Below, piece by piece: positions 9,282 to 17,266 of a stretch of 64,000 nucleotides of DNA (positions within the stretch are counted from its first letter, which is position 1; each line of letters starts with the position of its first letter). The stretch is from Bacteroidales bacterium (lineage in GTDB: Bacteria; Bacteroidota; Bacteroidia; Bacteroidales; UBA12077): contig JANQHE010000038.1 of NCBI GenBank assembly GCA_028282785.1, positions 62,001 through 126,000 on the forward strand. Reading direction: 5' to 3'. Made by a program: the position numbers and the translations under genes. The notes under the pieces were generated by a model that was not told where the DNA came from, did no database searches, and was given only the letters and a program-made list of their open reading frames with translations.

Positions 9282-11084
9282 TTATCTTATTTCATGGTTT
9301 TCTATTATTTTGATTGCCTTTTTACAGTTTTCCCTGGCTGTCTCCACCGGTAATTTTCCTTTATAAGAAGGAATAGACACGTTTGCTCCATTACTTAATA
9401 AAAATTTAAGTGCCTTTAATCTACAATTTTCAATAGCGTGATGAATGGGTGTGTACCCGCTTATATTCTGATAATTAATATCTGCACCATTTTCCAATAA
9501 GAATTCTAAAATTTCCACATACCCGTGCCAAGCAGCCCAATTTACTGCGCTCCTGCCCGTTTTCTTTGTCCTTGTATCAAGCATGTCAATAACTGCCCCC
9601 TTTTTCAATGCATCTTTTGTTGCCTGCAAATCTCCTTTAATAACTGCATCCCAAAATTCTATTTGAATTTCCTCATAAACAGTCGGAAACCTCAATGGTA
9701 GTATCACAGAATCAGGAATTTCCATACGGTGCTCCTGTATAAAGCCTGCAAGAATTTCAAACATAGGTTCCCACTCATCGAGCAATTCATAAAAAGCACC
9801 ATGCGAACCGTGTATTACTTTTAAAAGATGGCTGTTGGTGAGACCGTGATTTACTTCATATGCATTTTCGAGCGGTGTAGAGGTATCCCATGTTCCATGA
9901 ACCAGTAAAACGGGTTTATCAGAAACAACATTCTTACGAAAATCTTCCCCAAAAATATCTGTTGCCCAAATATCCTGGTTTGCAAAATACATCAGGTTAA
10001 TATTACCAACCAAATTAACCGCCGGCCCCTCTTGAAGCTCTTTTAATCTTCCGGGGGTTGCCCAAGATGCAAAATCCATTGCATTACTCATGGCATTCGG
10101 TGGATTGATTTCTTTGAGGTGTTTTTCTACTTCTTTAGCAAAACTAAGATCTCCTTTATATAAGGAAATAATGTTATTGGGCCATACTTCAAGTTTATTA
10201 CGGTCACCAGCCCTATACCGGAAAATAAACTGTGCCGTAATTTCATCCAATTCATTTATTTCATCATTATTAATTTTTTCAAGAATATCTTTATAAACAT
10301 TCAATAAGCTTTTTCCATCTAGTTTCTTAATGAAATATTCGGATTTTTCAGTTTCACCTGCTATGCGTTTTATGGTATTTAATAAAGCTATTGGGCTGTC
10401 CAGAGTATGGTTAGGACCTTCGATTCCATAAAAAATGGCACAATCTACATATTCTTCATATTTTCGTAAATAATGAAGGCCTAAATGTGAGCCGTAACTG
10501 CCTCCGACAAGTATAATTTTTTCATAGCCAAGGGATTTTCTTAAATCATCTATATCGTTTGCGCTCTCATCCGTATTATATGCCGAGAGTTCAACTCCTT
10601 GTGAGATCCAATAATCCCTGCATTCGGTTGCCATTTTATTCATCGCTTTCACCAGGCTTTGTTCTGATAGCTCTTTTATTTTTTTGCTTTTTAATATATC
10701 ACTGCATTCAAGGTTAGGAACAGAACGTCCTGCACCCCTTTGGTCAAAAATTATTACATCCGAAAATTGGCTATAAAACTTAATTTCAGCAAAGCGTTCT
10801 TCGAGATGTACCGTGTTTAACCATGAGCCACCCGGGCCTCCTGCTAATAAAAAAACCGGAGACTCAGGGGTATCTGATTTCGATTTCAATACCTGGTAAG
10901 TTATTTCAATGGTATTAGTAGGGTTTTTCCTATTTTCCGGAAGAGTAATTTTGCCTTCGGTAACCTTTAGCTCTTCTCCATTTTCCGAAATGATTATTTT
11001 TTCAGCAGATTCCTGGGCATTTGTACTACACTTAATAATAAAAATACTTATTAGGGCTACGATAATAATTTGATTTACTTTCAT
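9282..11084 (-). CDS. Secreted alpha/beta-hydrolase with C-terminal ankyrin repeats
   Basis: A 600-residue exported protein. Residues 1-24 form a signal peptide; a cysteine at 19 is a weak lipoprotein candidate, but the lysine before it does not fit a normal lipobox. Residues 60-450 are a proline-iminopeptidase-like alpha/beta-hydrolase with the oxyanion block AGGPGGSW (81-88), FDQRGAGRS (113-121), nucleophile elbow GGSYGS (S196), the aspartate in HGTWDTSTP (D400) and a histidine in IHGSHGAF (H425 or H428). Residues 476-598 form about four ankyrin repeats (for example GYTPIHHAIENCRLKALKFL). The enzyme part resembles tripeptidyl or prolyl aminopeptidases; the substrate is unknown. The fusion is unusual. 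It stands alone on this strand. Confidence 0.85.
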   Translation of the reverse strand: MKVNQIIIVALISIFIIKCSTNAQESAEKIIISENGEELKVTEGKITLPENRKNPTNTIEITYQVLKSKSDTPESPVFLLAGGPGGSWLNTVHLEERFAEIKFYSQFSDVIIFDQRGAGRSVPNLECSDILKSKKIKELSEQSLVKAMNKMATECRDYWISQGVELSAYNTDESANDIDDLRKSLGYEKIILVGGSYGSHLGLHYLRKYEEYVDCAIFYGIEGPNHTLDSPIALLNTIKRIAGETEKSEYFIKKLDGKSLLNVYKDILEKINNDEINELDEITAQFIFRYRAGDRNKLEVWPNNIISLYKGDLSFAKEVEKHLKEINPPNAMSNAMDFASWATPGRLKELQEGPAVNLVGNINLMYFANQDIWATDIFGEDFRKNVVSDKPVLLVHGTWDTSTPLENAYEVNHGLTNSHLLKVIHGSHGAFYELLDEWEPMFEILAGFIQEHRMEIPDSVILPLRFPTVYEEIQIEFWDAVIKGDLQATKDALKKGAVIDMLDTRTKKTGRSAVNWAAWHGYVEILEFLLENGADINYQNISGYTPIHHAIENCRLKALKFLLSNGANVSIPSYKGKLPVETARENCKKAIKIIENHEIR

Positions 11085-11173
11085 CTTTTTTAAATCAAAT
11101 TACAGTAATCTCTATATTTTTTACCCTAAATATGATATGCCATTCTTATGCCATTTAAGCGCCATTCCTTAAA

Positions 11174-11749
11174 TTACCTAAATATAGCCGGTAAACCGGA
11201 CAGATTTGAACTTTTACCCTTTAAAGTTGATGAACTTAACTTATTCATTATAAGAACATAAATAAAACAAAATCCCCAGTAAATCAAAAGCGCCAATGGA
11301 ATATTTCCGTAAGATACCTGTACATTATAATTTCTTAGAGCAGCCATGACAATTAAAACCAAAATGGGTATTAGTACTGATAAGATTACACTTAAACTTA
11401 CCAGTTTATTGAAAATAGAACTATTTTTTTCATCCCATTTGTTTTGCTTCCAATATAAATACCCAATGAAAACAAAGATAACGGGCAAGAAAAATGATGT
11501 TATTTGAATAAAAGAGAATACTTTTAGTTTGCCAGCTAAATCTTCCTTTTCAGTCTCTTGCCCAAAATCCGTATCCAAAACGTCCTGTAGTTTTCGTATG
11601 GTAAATGACCTGGGCTCTACCTCCCCTTTTTCAATTCTTTGAATTGTCCGTAATGAAATTCCCGATAATTCGGATAATTCCTGTTGCGTTAAATTCTTTT
11701 TTTTCCGGTAAACCGATATATTTTTTAAACCCACCGATTTGTTTTTCAT
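11174..11749 (-). CDS. Membrane-anchored XRE-family regulator
   Basis: A 191-residue protein with an N-terminal XRE helix-turn-helix (about 8-62, with TQQELSELSGISLRTIQRIE) followed by about four hydrophobic helices that tie it to the inner membrane. The ATG at 11749 is preferred over a TTG three codons upstream. Similar HTH-plus-membrane proteins are common in Bacteroidota and are usually of unknown function. No partner gene is adjacent; it lies between the hydrolase and the beta-lactamase operon on the same strand but with gaps of 89 and 304 bases. It presumably controls transcription from the membrane; no target can be named. Confidence 0.8.
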   Translation of the reverse strand: MKNKSVGLKNISVYRKKKNLTQQELSELSGISLRTIQRIEKGEVEPRSFTIRKLQDVLDTDFGQETEKEDLAGKLKVFSFIQITSFFLPVIFVFIGYLYWKQNKWDEKNSSIFNKLVSLSVILSVLIPILVLIVMAALRNYNVQVSYGNIPLALLIYWGFCFIYVLIMNKLSSSTLKGKSSNLSGLPAIFR

Positions 11750-12053
11750 GAATAACAATCTTTCTATTTTAGAACATGCCTTTTAATCCTCTGTTCATAT
11801 ATCTTCGATCAGATGAAAATAATAAAAAATCTTTTCAAAAAAAAGATTGCACTCGCTTTTTGAATGCACTAACCTACATATAATCAAATATTTATAAGAC
11901 ATCACCAAAAACCAATATAACTTACGTTAAAGATGTGGAAATTTATCCGAATTGGAAAGGCCGGATGTTTTTACTCATTTTTGAAAAAAGCTCTTTTGGA
12001 ATTAAAATAAATTCCCTCATTCGTATCTGGGAAGGAAGAATATATTAAATTAA
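11750..12053. other. Intergenic region, 304 bases
   Basis: No convincing gene. It holds a terminator-like hairpin (11828-11848, listed separately). A 25-codon reading frame from 11933 has no family resemblance and was rejected. Confidence 0.6.
11822..11848 (-). terminator. Possible terminator downstream of the beta-lactamase gene
   Basis: AATCTTTT (11828-11835) and AAAAGATT (11841-11848) form a perfect 8-bp stem with a 5-base loop. Read on the minus strand the stem is followed by a run of T. The stem is AT-only apart from one pair, so it would be weak, and it lies about 200 bases past the lactamase stop. Confidence 0.35.
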
Positions 12054-12797
12054 TTAATTATTTCTTTCAACCAATTCAATAGTATGGGTCAATAGGCCGG
12101 AGTTTCCTATTGCTCCATGACCAGGAATTACAATCTCAATATTGGGGTATTGGTTTATTATTTTCTTTACAGTCACATCCCACTCCTTAACAACTGCATC
12201 GGACAGATTTCCCAGTCCACGCGAGTTAATCGATTTAATTAAACAACCTCCGAAAAGGATCTTCTTTGAAGGAAACCAAACCGTAATATTATCGATGGTA
12301 TGCCCACCTCCGAAATAACGACACACTACTAACTCACCTTGAAAATCGAATACCAGGGAATCCGTAAATGATGTTGAAGGAATCGGTAATTCAAGTTCTT
12401 TACATTTATCAATGGTCAGTTTATTTGCAACGGATTCAATTCCTTTACTTTGAATATACTCCAGGCCACCCAAACAATCGTCATGAAAATGTCCAATAAT
12501 GAGCTTTTTTACTTCAACTCCCATCGAATCTTCAAGAAAATCTGTTAATCTTTTAGTTTTCTCATTTTCAAAAGGAGTGTCAATCATAATGGCTTGTCCA
12601 TTCTTTATAAAAATCAAACCATTTGAAGGGAATCTTCCGAACGTTTCACTTTCCTCCCAGGTTACATGAGCATAAACCGAATCAATTATATGGGTTAACT
12701 GAATATCATCGTTTATAAATATATTTCTTTCAGATTGAGCTTTTAAGGGATAGAAACCGGTTAATAATACCAGTGCAATAAAAATTCTTTTTGTCAT
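12054..12797 (-). CDS. Subclass B1-like metallo-beta-lactamase
   Basis: A 247-residue exported zinc hydrolase. Residues 1-20 form a signal peptide ending in LKAQ. All six B1 zinc ligands are present: H103, H105 and D107 in HFHDDCLGG, H166 in GGGHTIDN, C185 in LFGGCLIKS and H227 in VIPGHGAIG. The lysine three residues after the cysteine (K188), which binds the beta-lactam carboxylate in B1 enzymes, is also kept. Length and motif spacing match chromosomal B1 enzymes of Bacteroidota. A carbapenem-hydrolysing periplasmic enzyme is likely, though activity cannot be proved from sequence. Its ATG overlaps the stop of the methyltransferase gene upstream by 4 bases, so the two are co-translated. Confidence 0.9.
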   Translation of the reverse strand: MTKRIFIALVLLTGFYPLKAQSERNIFINDDIQLTHIIDSVYAHVTWEESETFGRFPSNGLIFIKNGQAIMIDTPFENEKTKRLTDFLEDSMGVEVKKLIIGHFHDDCLGGLEYIQSKGIESVANKLTIDKCKELELPIPSTSFTDSLVFDFQGELVVCRYFGGGHTIDNITVWFPSKKILFGGCLIKSINSRGLGNLSDAVVKEWDVTVKKIINQYPNIEIVIPGHGAIGNSGLLTHTIELVERNN

Positions 12798-13363
12798 TTT
12801 CTTTTACCAATTAATAAAATGGAATCGTTTTCTTCAAATTCAGTGTAAGGTATGGTTGCAAGAATTTCAAAATAATCTTGAAAAAATTCTTTAAATCCTT
12901 CTTCGTTATGATAATTTACAAACATACCTTTAAAATATTCCGAGCCCTCTCCTTTCCAAAACGAATGGCAAATTATGCCTTCGGGATTTAAAACTTCATA
13001 TTGTCTTTTAATGGAATCTGCCAATTCATTGTCTTTTAAATGATGAAGTACTTTATTCGAATAAATTCCGTCAAATTTTTGACCTACTTCCAACGTAATC
13101 GCATCCAGGTGAAAAAATTTTCCGTTGGGGATATTTTTATTCAGATGATCCAGAAATTCTTTTGAATTATCGGAACCAATAACCTGGTAAGTTTCAATTA
13201 ATATTTTCCAATCCGTTCCCGGTCCCGAACCAATTTCCAGTAATTTTGATTTTGCAGGTAAATACTTTTTAAGTTCTTCAATCAGTTCTGCTCCGTTAAC
13301 ATCTTTTGCCAATTCAATATATTCCTCAACTGATTCTTTTGTTTTGTAATAGTCTTTGCTCAT
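12794..13363 (-). CDS. Class I SAM-dependent methyltransferase
   Basis: A 189-residue cytosolic methyltransferase with the SAM-binding motif LLEIGSGPGTDWKIL (about 40-54), an acidic strand-2 end (VIGSDNS), and the post-motif block FDGIYSNKVLHHLKD. The length suits a small-molecule methyltransferase of the UbiE/Methyltransf_11 type. The substrate is unknown. It is the first gene of a two-gene operon with the metallo-beta-lactamase (4-base overlap, ATGA-type coupling). That pairing is not a standard one and could be chance or a cassette. A TAnnTTTG box lies about 24 bases upstream of the ATG. Confidence 0.82.
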   Translation of the reverse strand: MSKDYYKTKESVEEYIELAKDVNGAELIEELKKYLPAKSKLLEIGSGPGTDWKILIETYQVIGSDNSKEFLDHLNKNIPNGKFFHLDAITLEVGQKFDGIYSNKVLHHLKDNELADSIKRQYEVLNPEGIICHSFWKGEGSEYFKGMFVNYHNEEGFKEFFQDYFEILATIPYTEFEENDSILLIGKRK

Positions 13364-13386
13364 AATTATTAATTAAAATACTATTA

Positions 13387-13394
13387 CAAATATA
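13387..13394 (-). promoter_or_regulatory. -7 box for the methyltransferase/beta-lactamase operon
   Basis: On the minus strand it reads TATATTTG, matching TAnnTTTG, 24 bases upstream of the methyltransferase ATG. This predicts a leader of roughly 17 bases. Confidence 0.5.
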
Positions 13395-13515
13395 TGGTTT
13401 TATGACCCGGTGTCAGCCATTATTGTTGATTTTATTCTTCAACATACCCTTCAGGAAAGTAAAATTATAATGATTTACTATCTAAGATAATCATAGACAT
13501 AAAAAAAGTATTAAG

Positions 13516-13621
13516 ATCGGGATTATACTTTGCCGAAACGGCAAAATTTTCCCGATAGTTGCCAACGGCAAACGAGACGGAAAGTTTGCAAATACATTGG
13601 CAAACCACTTGAATTTGCCAA
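13516..13621. repeat. Cluster of nested hairpins with a TTTGCC/GGCAAA core
   Basis: This is the main content of the 356-base gap between the TlpA gene and the methyltransferase gene. ATCGGGA (13516-13522) pairs with TCCCGAT (13550-13556) and encloses TTTGCCG-AAA-CGGCAAA (13529-13545). Next come TTGCC-AAC-GGCAA (13559-13571), the palindrome TTTGCAAA (13585-13592), and TTGGCAAA/TTTGCCAA (13597-13604 and 13614-13621). All share the same core word, so the cluster looks like a REP-type element or a structured RNA rather than a plain terminator. No gene was seen in the rest of the gap. Confidence 0.6.
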
Positions 13622-13719
13622 TATATTTATGGTTAAACTGCAATTACTCCGAATGCTTTTATAATTGAATTTTCATAGTTTAATCTATCTGTGGCTATTA
13701 GTTATCATTATAAATTTAG

Positions 13720-14802
13720 TTAGAACTTTGAGAGGATCTTCTCAAGTTCTTCTGCATTAATATTCTTTGCAATAATTTTTCCCGATTTATCTAAAAGTAA
13801 ATTCTGGGGTAAAGATGAGACACTGTATAATTCCGATAAACGATCATCATCATCCAATATATTAATAAAATCACTAATATGATCTTTTTCGATTGCATCC
13901 AGCCATTTGTTTTTTGGTACTGCCTTTGAAATGCTTAGAATAACGAATCCCTTATCTTTATTTTTGCTATACAAATGAGCCAATTTAGGATTTTCAACCC
14001 TGCATTCCCTACACCAATAAGCCCAGAAATCAATAAGAACAATTTTATTTTTGAAATCTTTTAAATCAATAATATCTCCATTCATATCGCTTGTTCTAAA
14101 ATTAGGAGGAGTTTTACCAATTGCAGTATTTTTTGCCATGTAAATCTGTTTCCTGAAAGCTTTTGTTACAGGGCTATTAGGTATTGTTTTGTTAAAAGCG
14201 CCCAGTCTCTCTTCCATAAATTCAATCTCTTTATTAAAATCAGAATACTGAGTAACAAAATAACCTGCCGGAGTTTCTCCTAAACTCACAATTAACGCTC
14301 TGAATTCGATCAGGAAATTGCTTACAGCTTCTTCAGCTTCTTTTTGAATTTTCTTTATTTCTTCATCGTTATTTTCATTCATTGCTTTGTCCATTCTGGC
14401 TTTTAAATCACCAAAATATTTGGCTTGCAGCTTTCCATTTTGTTTCTCGAAATCAAGTATCTTTTGTGAAGATTCCGAGCCTGATATCTTCGTATTCTTT
14501 CCTTCCAATGAAATAAAAATATCGTTATCATTCTCAATGGATAAATAAACAGAGTGTTTTTCATCAAAATTTAGTTCATACAGGTTTATATTTTCAAATG
14601 GTATTTGAAAATTAAATTCTCCCTGTTTGGAAATAGATTTCGTTTCTATGATGTCATAACCAATCATATCAGAATTAAAAACTTTGATACTAATATTATT
14701 GAAATGATTAAAACCCGAGCCTGATATATTGATCAAGTTTTGCGAATTTATGCCACTTGCAATGGCAAAAATTAAAATAAATGACAATAGTATTTTTTTC
14801 AT
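13720..14802 (-). CDS. Exported TlpA-family thioredoxin-fold protein
   Basis: A 360-residue protein with a signal peptide (1-20, ending INSQ), an N-terminal beta-rich DUF4369-like domain (about 22-110), a helical linker (115-215) and a C-terminal TlpA/AhpC thioredoxin domain (about 230-360). The redox motif is WCRECR (C264 and C267) within FWAYWCRECRVENPKL. A PQNLLLDKSGK segment supplies the expected cis-proline position. It probably reduces disulfides in the periplasm; the partner is unknown. Such proteins are numerous in Bacteroidota. An AraC-type membrane regulator lies 132 bases upstream on the same strand. Confidence 0.86.
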   Translation of the reverse strand: MKKILLSFILIFAIASGINSQNLINISGSGFNHFNNISIKVFNSDMIGYDIIETKSISKQGEFNFQIPFENINLYELNFDEKHSVYLSIENDNDIFISLEGKNTKISGSESSQKILDFEKQNGKLQAKYFGDLKARMDKAMNENNDEEIKKIQKEAEEAVSNFLIEFRALIVSLGETPAGYFVTQYSDFNKEIEFMEERLGAFNKTIPNSPVTKAFRKQIYMAKNTAIGKTPPNFRTSDMNGDIIDLKDFKNKIVLIDFWAYWCRECRVENPKLAHLYSKNKDKGFVILSISKAVPKNKWLDAIEKDHISDFINILDDDDRLSELYSVSSLPQNLLLDKSGKIIAKNINAEELEKILSKF

Positions 14803-14806
14803 GAGT

Positions 14807-14904
14807 ATTTGTATTTAATAAGTGAATATTGTATACAAATTAAACTCTTAAGCACTTAAGAATAGTTCGAAAACATGAAATCGAACCTTTATTATGATAC
14901 AAAT
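14807..14904. repeat. Three ATACAAAT-type motifs upstream of the TlpA gene
   Basis: ATTTGTAT (14807-14814), ATACAAAT (14833-14840) and ATACAAAT (14897-14904) lie in the 132-base gap before the TlpA gene. The first two form an inverted pair and the third repeats the second. They are candidate binding sites, perhaps for the AraC regulator just upstream. Function is inferred from position only. Confidence 0.35.
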
Positions 14905-14934
14905 ACGTTTGATTTTACGTTTACAAAATTCAAA

Positions 14935-16005
14935 CTACATTTGTGTTTGTCTTTTTTTATATTCTGATGGGGTAAAGCCTGTCTGTTTTTTAAAGAGTGT
15001 ATTAAACGATGATTTTGAATTAAAACCTACTTCATACATTATTTCCAGAATGGTTTCTCCTTCATCTTTGGGATTTGCTAAACGAAGCATGGCCTTTTTA
15101 ATTCTGTATTCATTAACAAAACTCATAAAGTTCTTACCAAAATAAGTATTTATTAAGAATGATAATCTTCTGGGTGAGATTTTCAGAGTTTCGGACAGAT
15201 CTTTAAGATTCAGGTCAAAATCCGTATAGATCTCAGTATCTTCCATATATTTTTGAATCTTTTCAAGCTCTTCCTGTTCATCGCTATCAGGAAAATCATA
15301 AGAAGTTTTTTTATGGGTCTCTTTAAAAATTTCTTGTTCCAACTCGGAAATGCCCAGGAATAACTGTGGTTGTTTTAATCCTTTATAAAATATCCAGTTA
15401 ATAAGTATCAGTATGGTTAGATGAACCGATGATATGCCTGCATAAATATCCACACTCAAAAAAATATGATCAAAAATATCGAGAATTAAGGCACAACAAA
15501 ATATGATGAATGTCCACTGAAGCCAAACAAGGTTTACCCGTCCCATGAATGAATGTGTTTTTTTCAGAATATTTCTGTAGCTTACTATTTTTATAACGGC
15601 AAGAATTGTATAAGCAATTAAACTTATATACATTACTATACCTATTTTACTGCATGATGAATAACCGAATATTGTAATAAGGACAATTGCTACAAAAGGT
15701 ATAAAATGTAGGAGATGGTTTATTCTAAATTGGAAAGATTTGTAAATTAAAGAATTGCTATACAAAAATAATAAAGGCCCATAAGCAAATCCATAGGCAC
15801 ACATGGTTATTTCTATAAAAGGTATTTTTGATTTAAAACTTCCAATCGTTATTGCTGTGAATTGTAAACCCAGCATTATCAGGAAAACAGCAAGATATCT
15901 GTTACTAATCATCTTTGGGCCGCTATCAGTAAATAATACAATTGCAAATAAGATACATTGAAAAGCAATGATTATTGGAATGACATCAGCAATATAAATA
16001 AACAT
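14935..16005 (-). CDS. AraC-family regulator with N-terminal membrane domain
   Basis: A 356-residue protein. About seven hydrophobic segments fill residues 1-225, then a linker and a C-terminal AraC double helix-turn-helix (about 250-352) with LKDLSETLKISPRRLSFLIN and the family end block YEVGFNSKSSFNTLFKKQTG followed by FTPSEYK. This layout, common in Bacteroidota, suggests a membrane sensor that acts directly as a transcription factor. The signal and targets are unknown. The TlpA gene lies 132 bases downstream on the same strand and may be controlled by it. Upstream is a long non-coding region. Confidence 0.87.
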   Translation of the reverse strand: MFIYIADVIPIIIAFQCILFAIVLFTDSGPKMISNRYLAVFLIMLGLQFTAITIGSFKSKIPFIEITMCAYGFAYGPLLFLYSNSLIYKSFQFRINHLLHFIPFVAIVLITIFGYSSCSKIGIVMYISLIAYTILAVIKIVSYRNILKKTHSFMGRVNLVWLQWTFIIFCCALILDIFDHIFLSVDIYAGISSVHLTILILINWIFYKGLKQPQLFLGISELEQEIFKETHKKTSYDFPDSDEQEELEKIQKYMEDTEIYTDFDLNLKDLSETLKISPRRLSFLINTYFGKNFMSFVNEYRIKKAMLRLANPKDEGETILEIMYEVGFNSKSSFNTLFKKQTGFTPSEYKKRQTQM

Positions 16006-16314
16006 ATCAAAATAGGTTTTCTAAGTAATTATTTAAAAATAGATTTTAACCTCTGTGCACGACCAATAAAAATTATATTACAGAGTTTAAACTTTTGTTT
16101 TTTGTCATGAACTTATTTCAATTTACCGGTTATTGTAACAAATATATTAAAAATGCAATTTTCCATGCACCAAAGAAAAGGAATAAAGAAAAATTAAAAG
16201 ATTGAGCTGCATTGAAAGGAAATTAAAGGTTTTGATTTACAGACATGTTAAAATGAGATTAAGTTTTCAACGTAGTTATATGTAGCGTTTCTTTTCATTA
16301 TTTAATTTGCGCAA

Positions 16315-16333
16315 AACTACACTTTTTGTAGTT
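16315..16333. repeat. AACTACA/TGTAGTT inverted repeat
   Basis: AACTACA (16315-16321) and TGTAGTT (16327-16333) are perfectly complementary across the loop CTTTT. The same half-site occurs in the tandem repeat 120 bases to the right. Confidence 0.5.
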
Positions 16334-16452
16334 AATTGCAGATATAAAAAAATCTCTTTTGAAGTCTAAATCCCAGGTTAGTGTTTTTGATCCTAATAAA
16401 TGCCCTTCTGAAAACATTAATTTTACTAACTATACAGAAGGCATGAAAAATG

Positions 16453-16516
16453 TAACTACATTTTTGGAAAAATATAACTACATTTTTGGAAAAACATAAC
16501 TATATTTTTTGGGAAA
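16453..16516. repeat. Three-copy tandem repeat, 22-bp period
   Basis: Copies begin at 16453, 16475 and 16497. The first two share TAACTACATTTTTGGAAAAA exactly; the third differs at a few positions. A 22-bp period is two helical turns, typical of direct repeats bound by LytTR-domain regulators, and a LytTR response regulator gene ends 30 bases away. Confidence 0.6.
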
Positions 16517-16546
16517 TATAACGATAGGTATTAAAAAGTTTGCTTT

Positions 16547-17266
16547 TTAGATATTCACATCCTCAATACGGTTGTAAAAATCTGTTTTATAGCTATTACC
16601 AATTGGGATCCATTTTTCCTGTATAATAATACGGTTTCGTTGTATGGATTCGATTTTATCCAAAGCAACTATAAAAGATCGGTGTACACGTATAAAGTTT
16701 GTAGACGGGAGCTTTTCCTCGATCTTTTTCATGGTAATCAGCGTAAGTATCTTTTTTTCTTTGGTATGTATTTTCACATAATCTTTTAATCCTTCGAGGT
16801 AAAGAATATCTTTTAGGTAGATCTTAACACTGCTGTAATCGGCTTTTACAAAAATATAATCGTTAGTATGCGTCTTTTCTTCGCTAATCGTTAAATTACG
16901 CTTATTTTTAAGGCTATAATATTCGTAAGCTTTGTTTACGGCTTTAAAAAACCGCTCAAATAAAAATGGTTTAATTAAATAATCCACAGCACTGAGCTCA
17001 AATCCTTCAATGGCATATTCAGAGTAAGCCGTTGTAAAAATAACCAATGGCTTTTGCTCGATGTTCTTAATCAGGTCAATTCCTGTAATATCAGGCATAT
17101 TGATATCCAAAAATATCAGGTCGATCTTTTCTTTCTGAATAGTATCAATAGCTTCGAAAGCGTTTTTACATGATTTTACATAATTCAGAAATGGAACTTT
17201 TTTTGCAAAATCTTCGATTAAGTTCAGTGCCAAAGGTTCGTCATCAACAGCTATACAATTCATCAT
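16547..17266 (-). CDS. LytTR-family response regulator
   Basis: A 239-residue two-component response regulator. The receiver domain (1-120) has the acidic pair DDEP (8-11), the phosphoacceptor aspartate in IFLDINMPD (D54), a threonine in VIFTTAYS and the lysine in IKPF. The LytTR DNA-binding domain (about 135-237) contains VKIYLKDILYLEGLKDYVKI and the conserved FIRVHRSFIV. LytTR domains bind pairs of short direct repeats about 21-22 bp apart. Its ATG overlaps the stop of the upstream histidine kinase by 4 bases, so kinase and regulator are made together. The target may include the repeat array just past its 3' end. Confidence 0.92.
   Translation of the reverse strand: MMNCIAVDDEPLALNLIEDFAKKVPFLNYVKSCKNAFEAIDTIQKEKIDLIFLDINMPDITGIDLIKNIEQKPLVIFTTAYSEYAIEGFELSAVDYLIKPFLFERFFKAVNKAYEYYSLKNKRNLTISEEKTHTNDYIFVKADYSSVKIYLKDILYLEGLKDYVKIHTKEKKILTLITMKKIEEKLPSTNFIRVHRSFIVALDKIESIQRNRIIIQEKWIPIGNSYKTDFYNRIEDVNI

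Larger units (their letters stand above)
16006..16546. other. Long intergenic region with inverted and tandem repeats
   Basis: These 541 bases hold no gene I can support. They contain a hairpin with the word AACTACA (16315-16333), an imperfect inverted pair TGCC-TTCTG / CAGAAGGCA near 16401-16443, and the 22-bp tandem repeat at 16453-16516. The word TAGTTATA (16273-16280) is a further reverse copy of the repeat core. The region is probably regulatory. Confidence 0.5.

Noticed and set aside
11933-12010. 25-codon ATG reading frame between the XRE and beta-lactamase genes
   Set aside because: No signal, motif or codon bias; length is expected by chance in AT-rich DNA.
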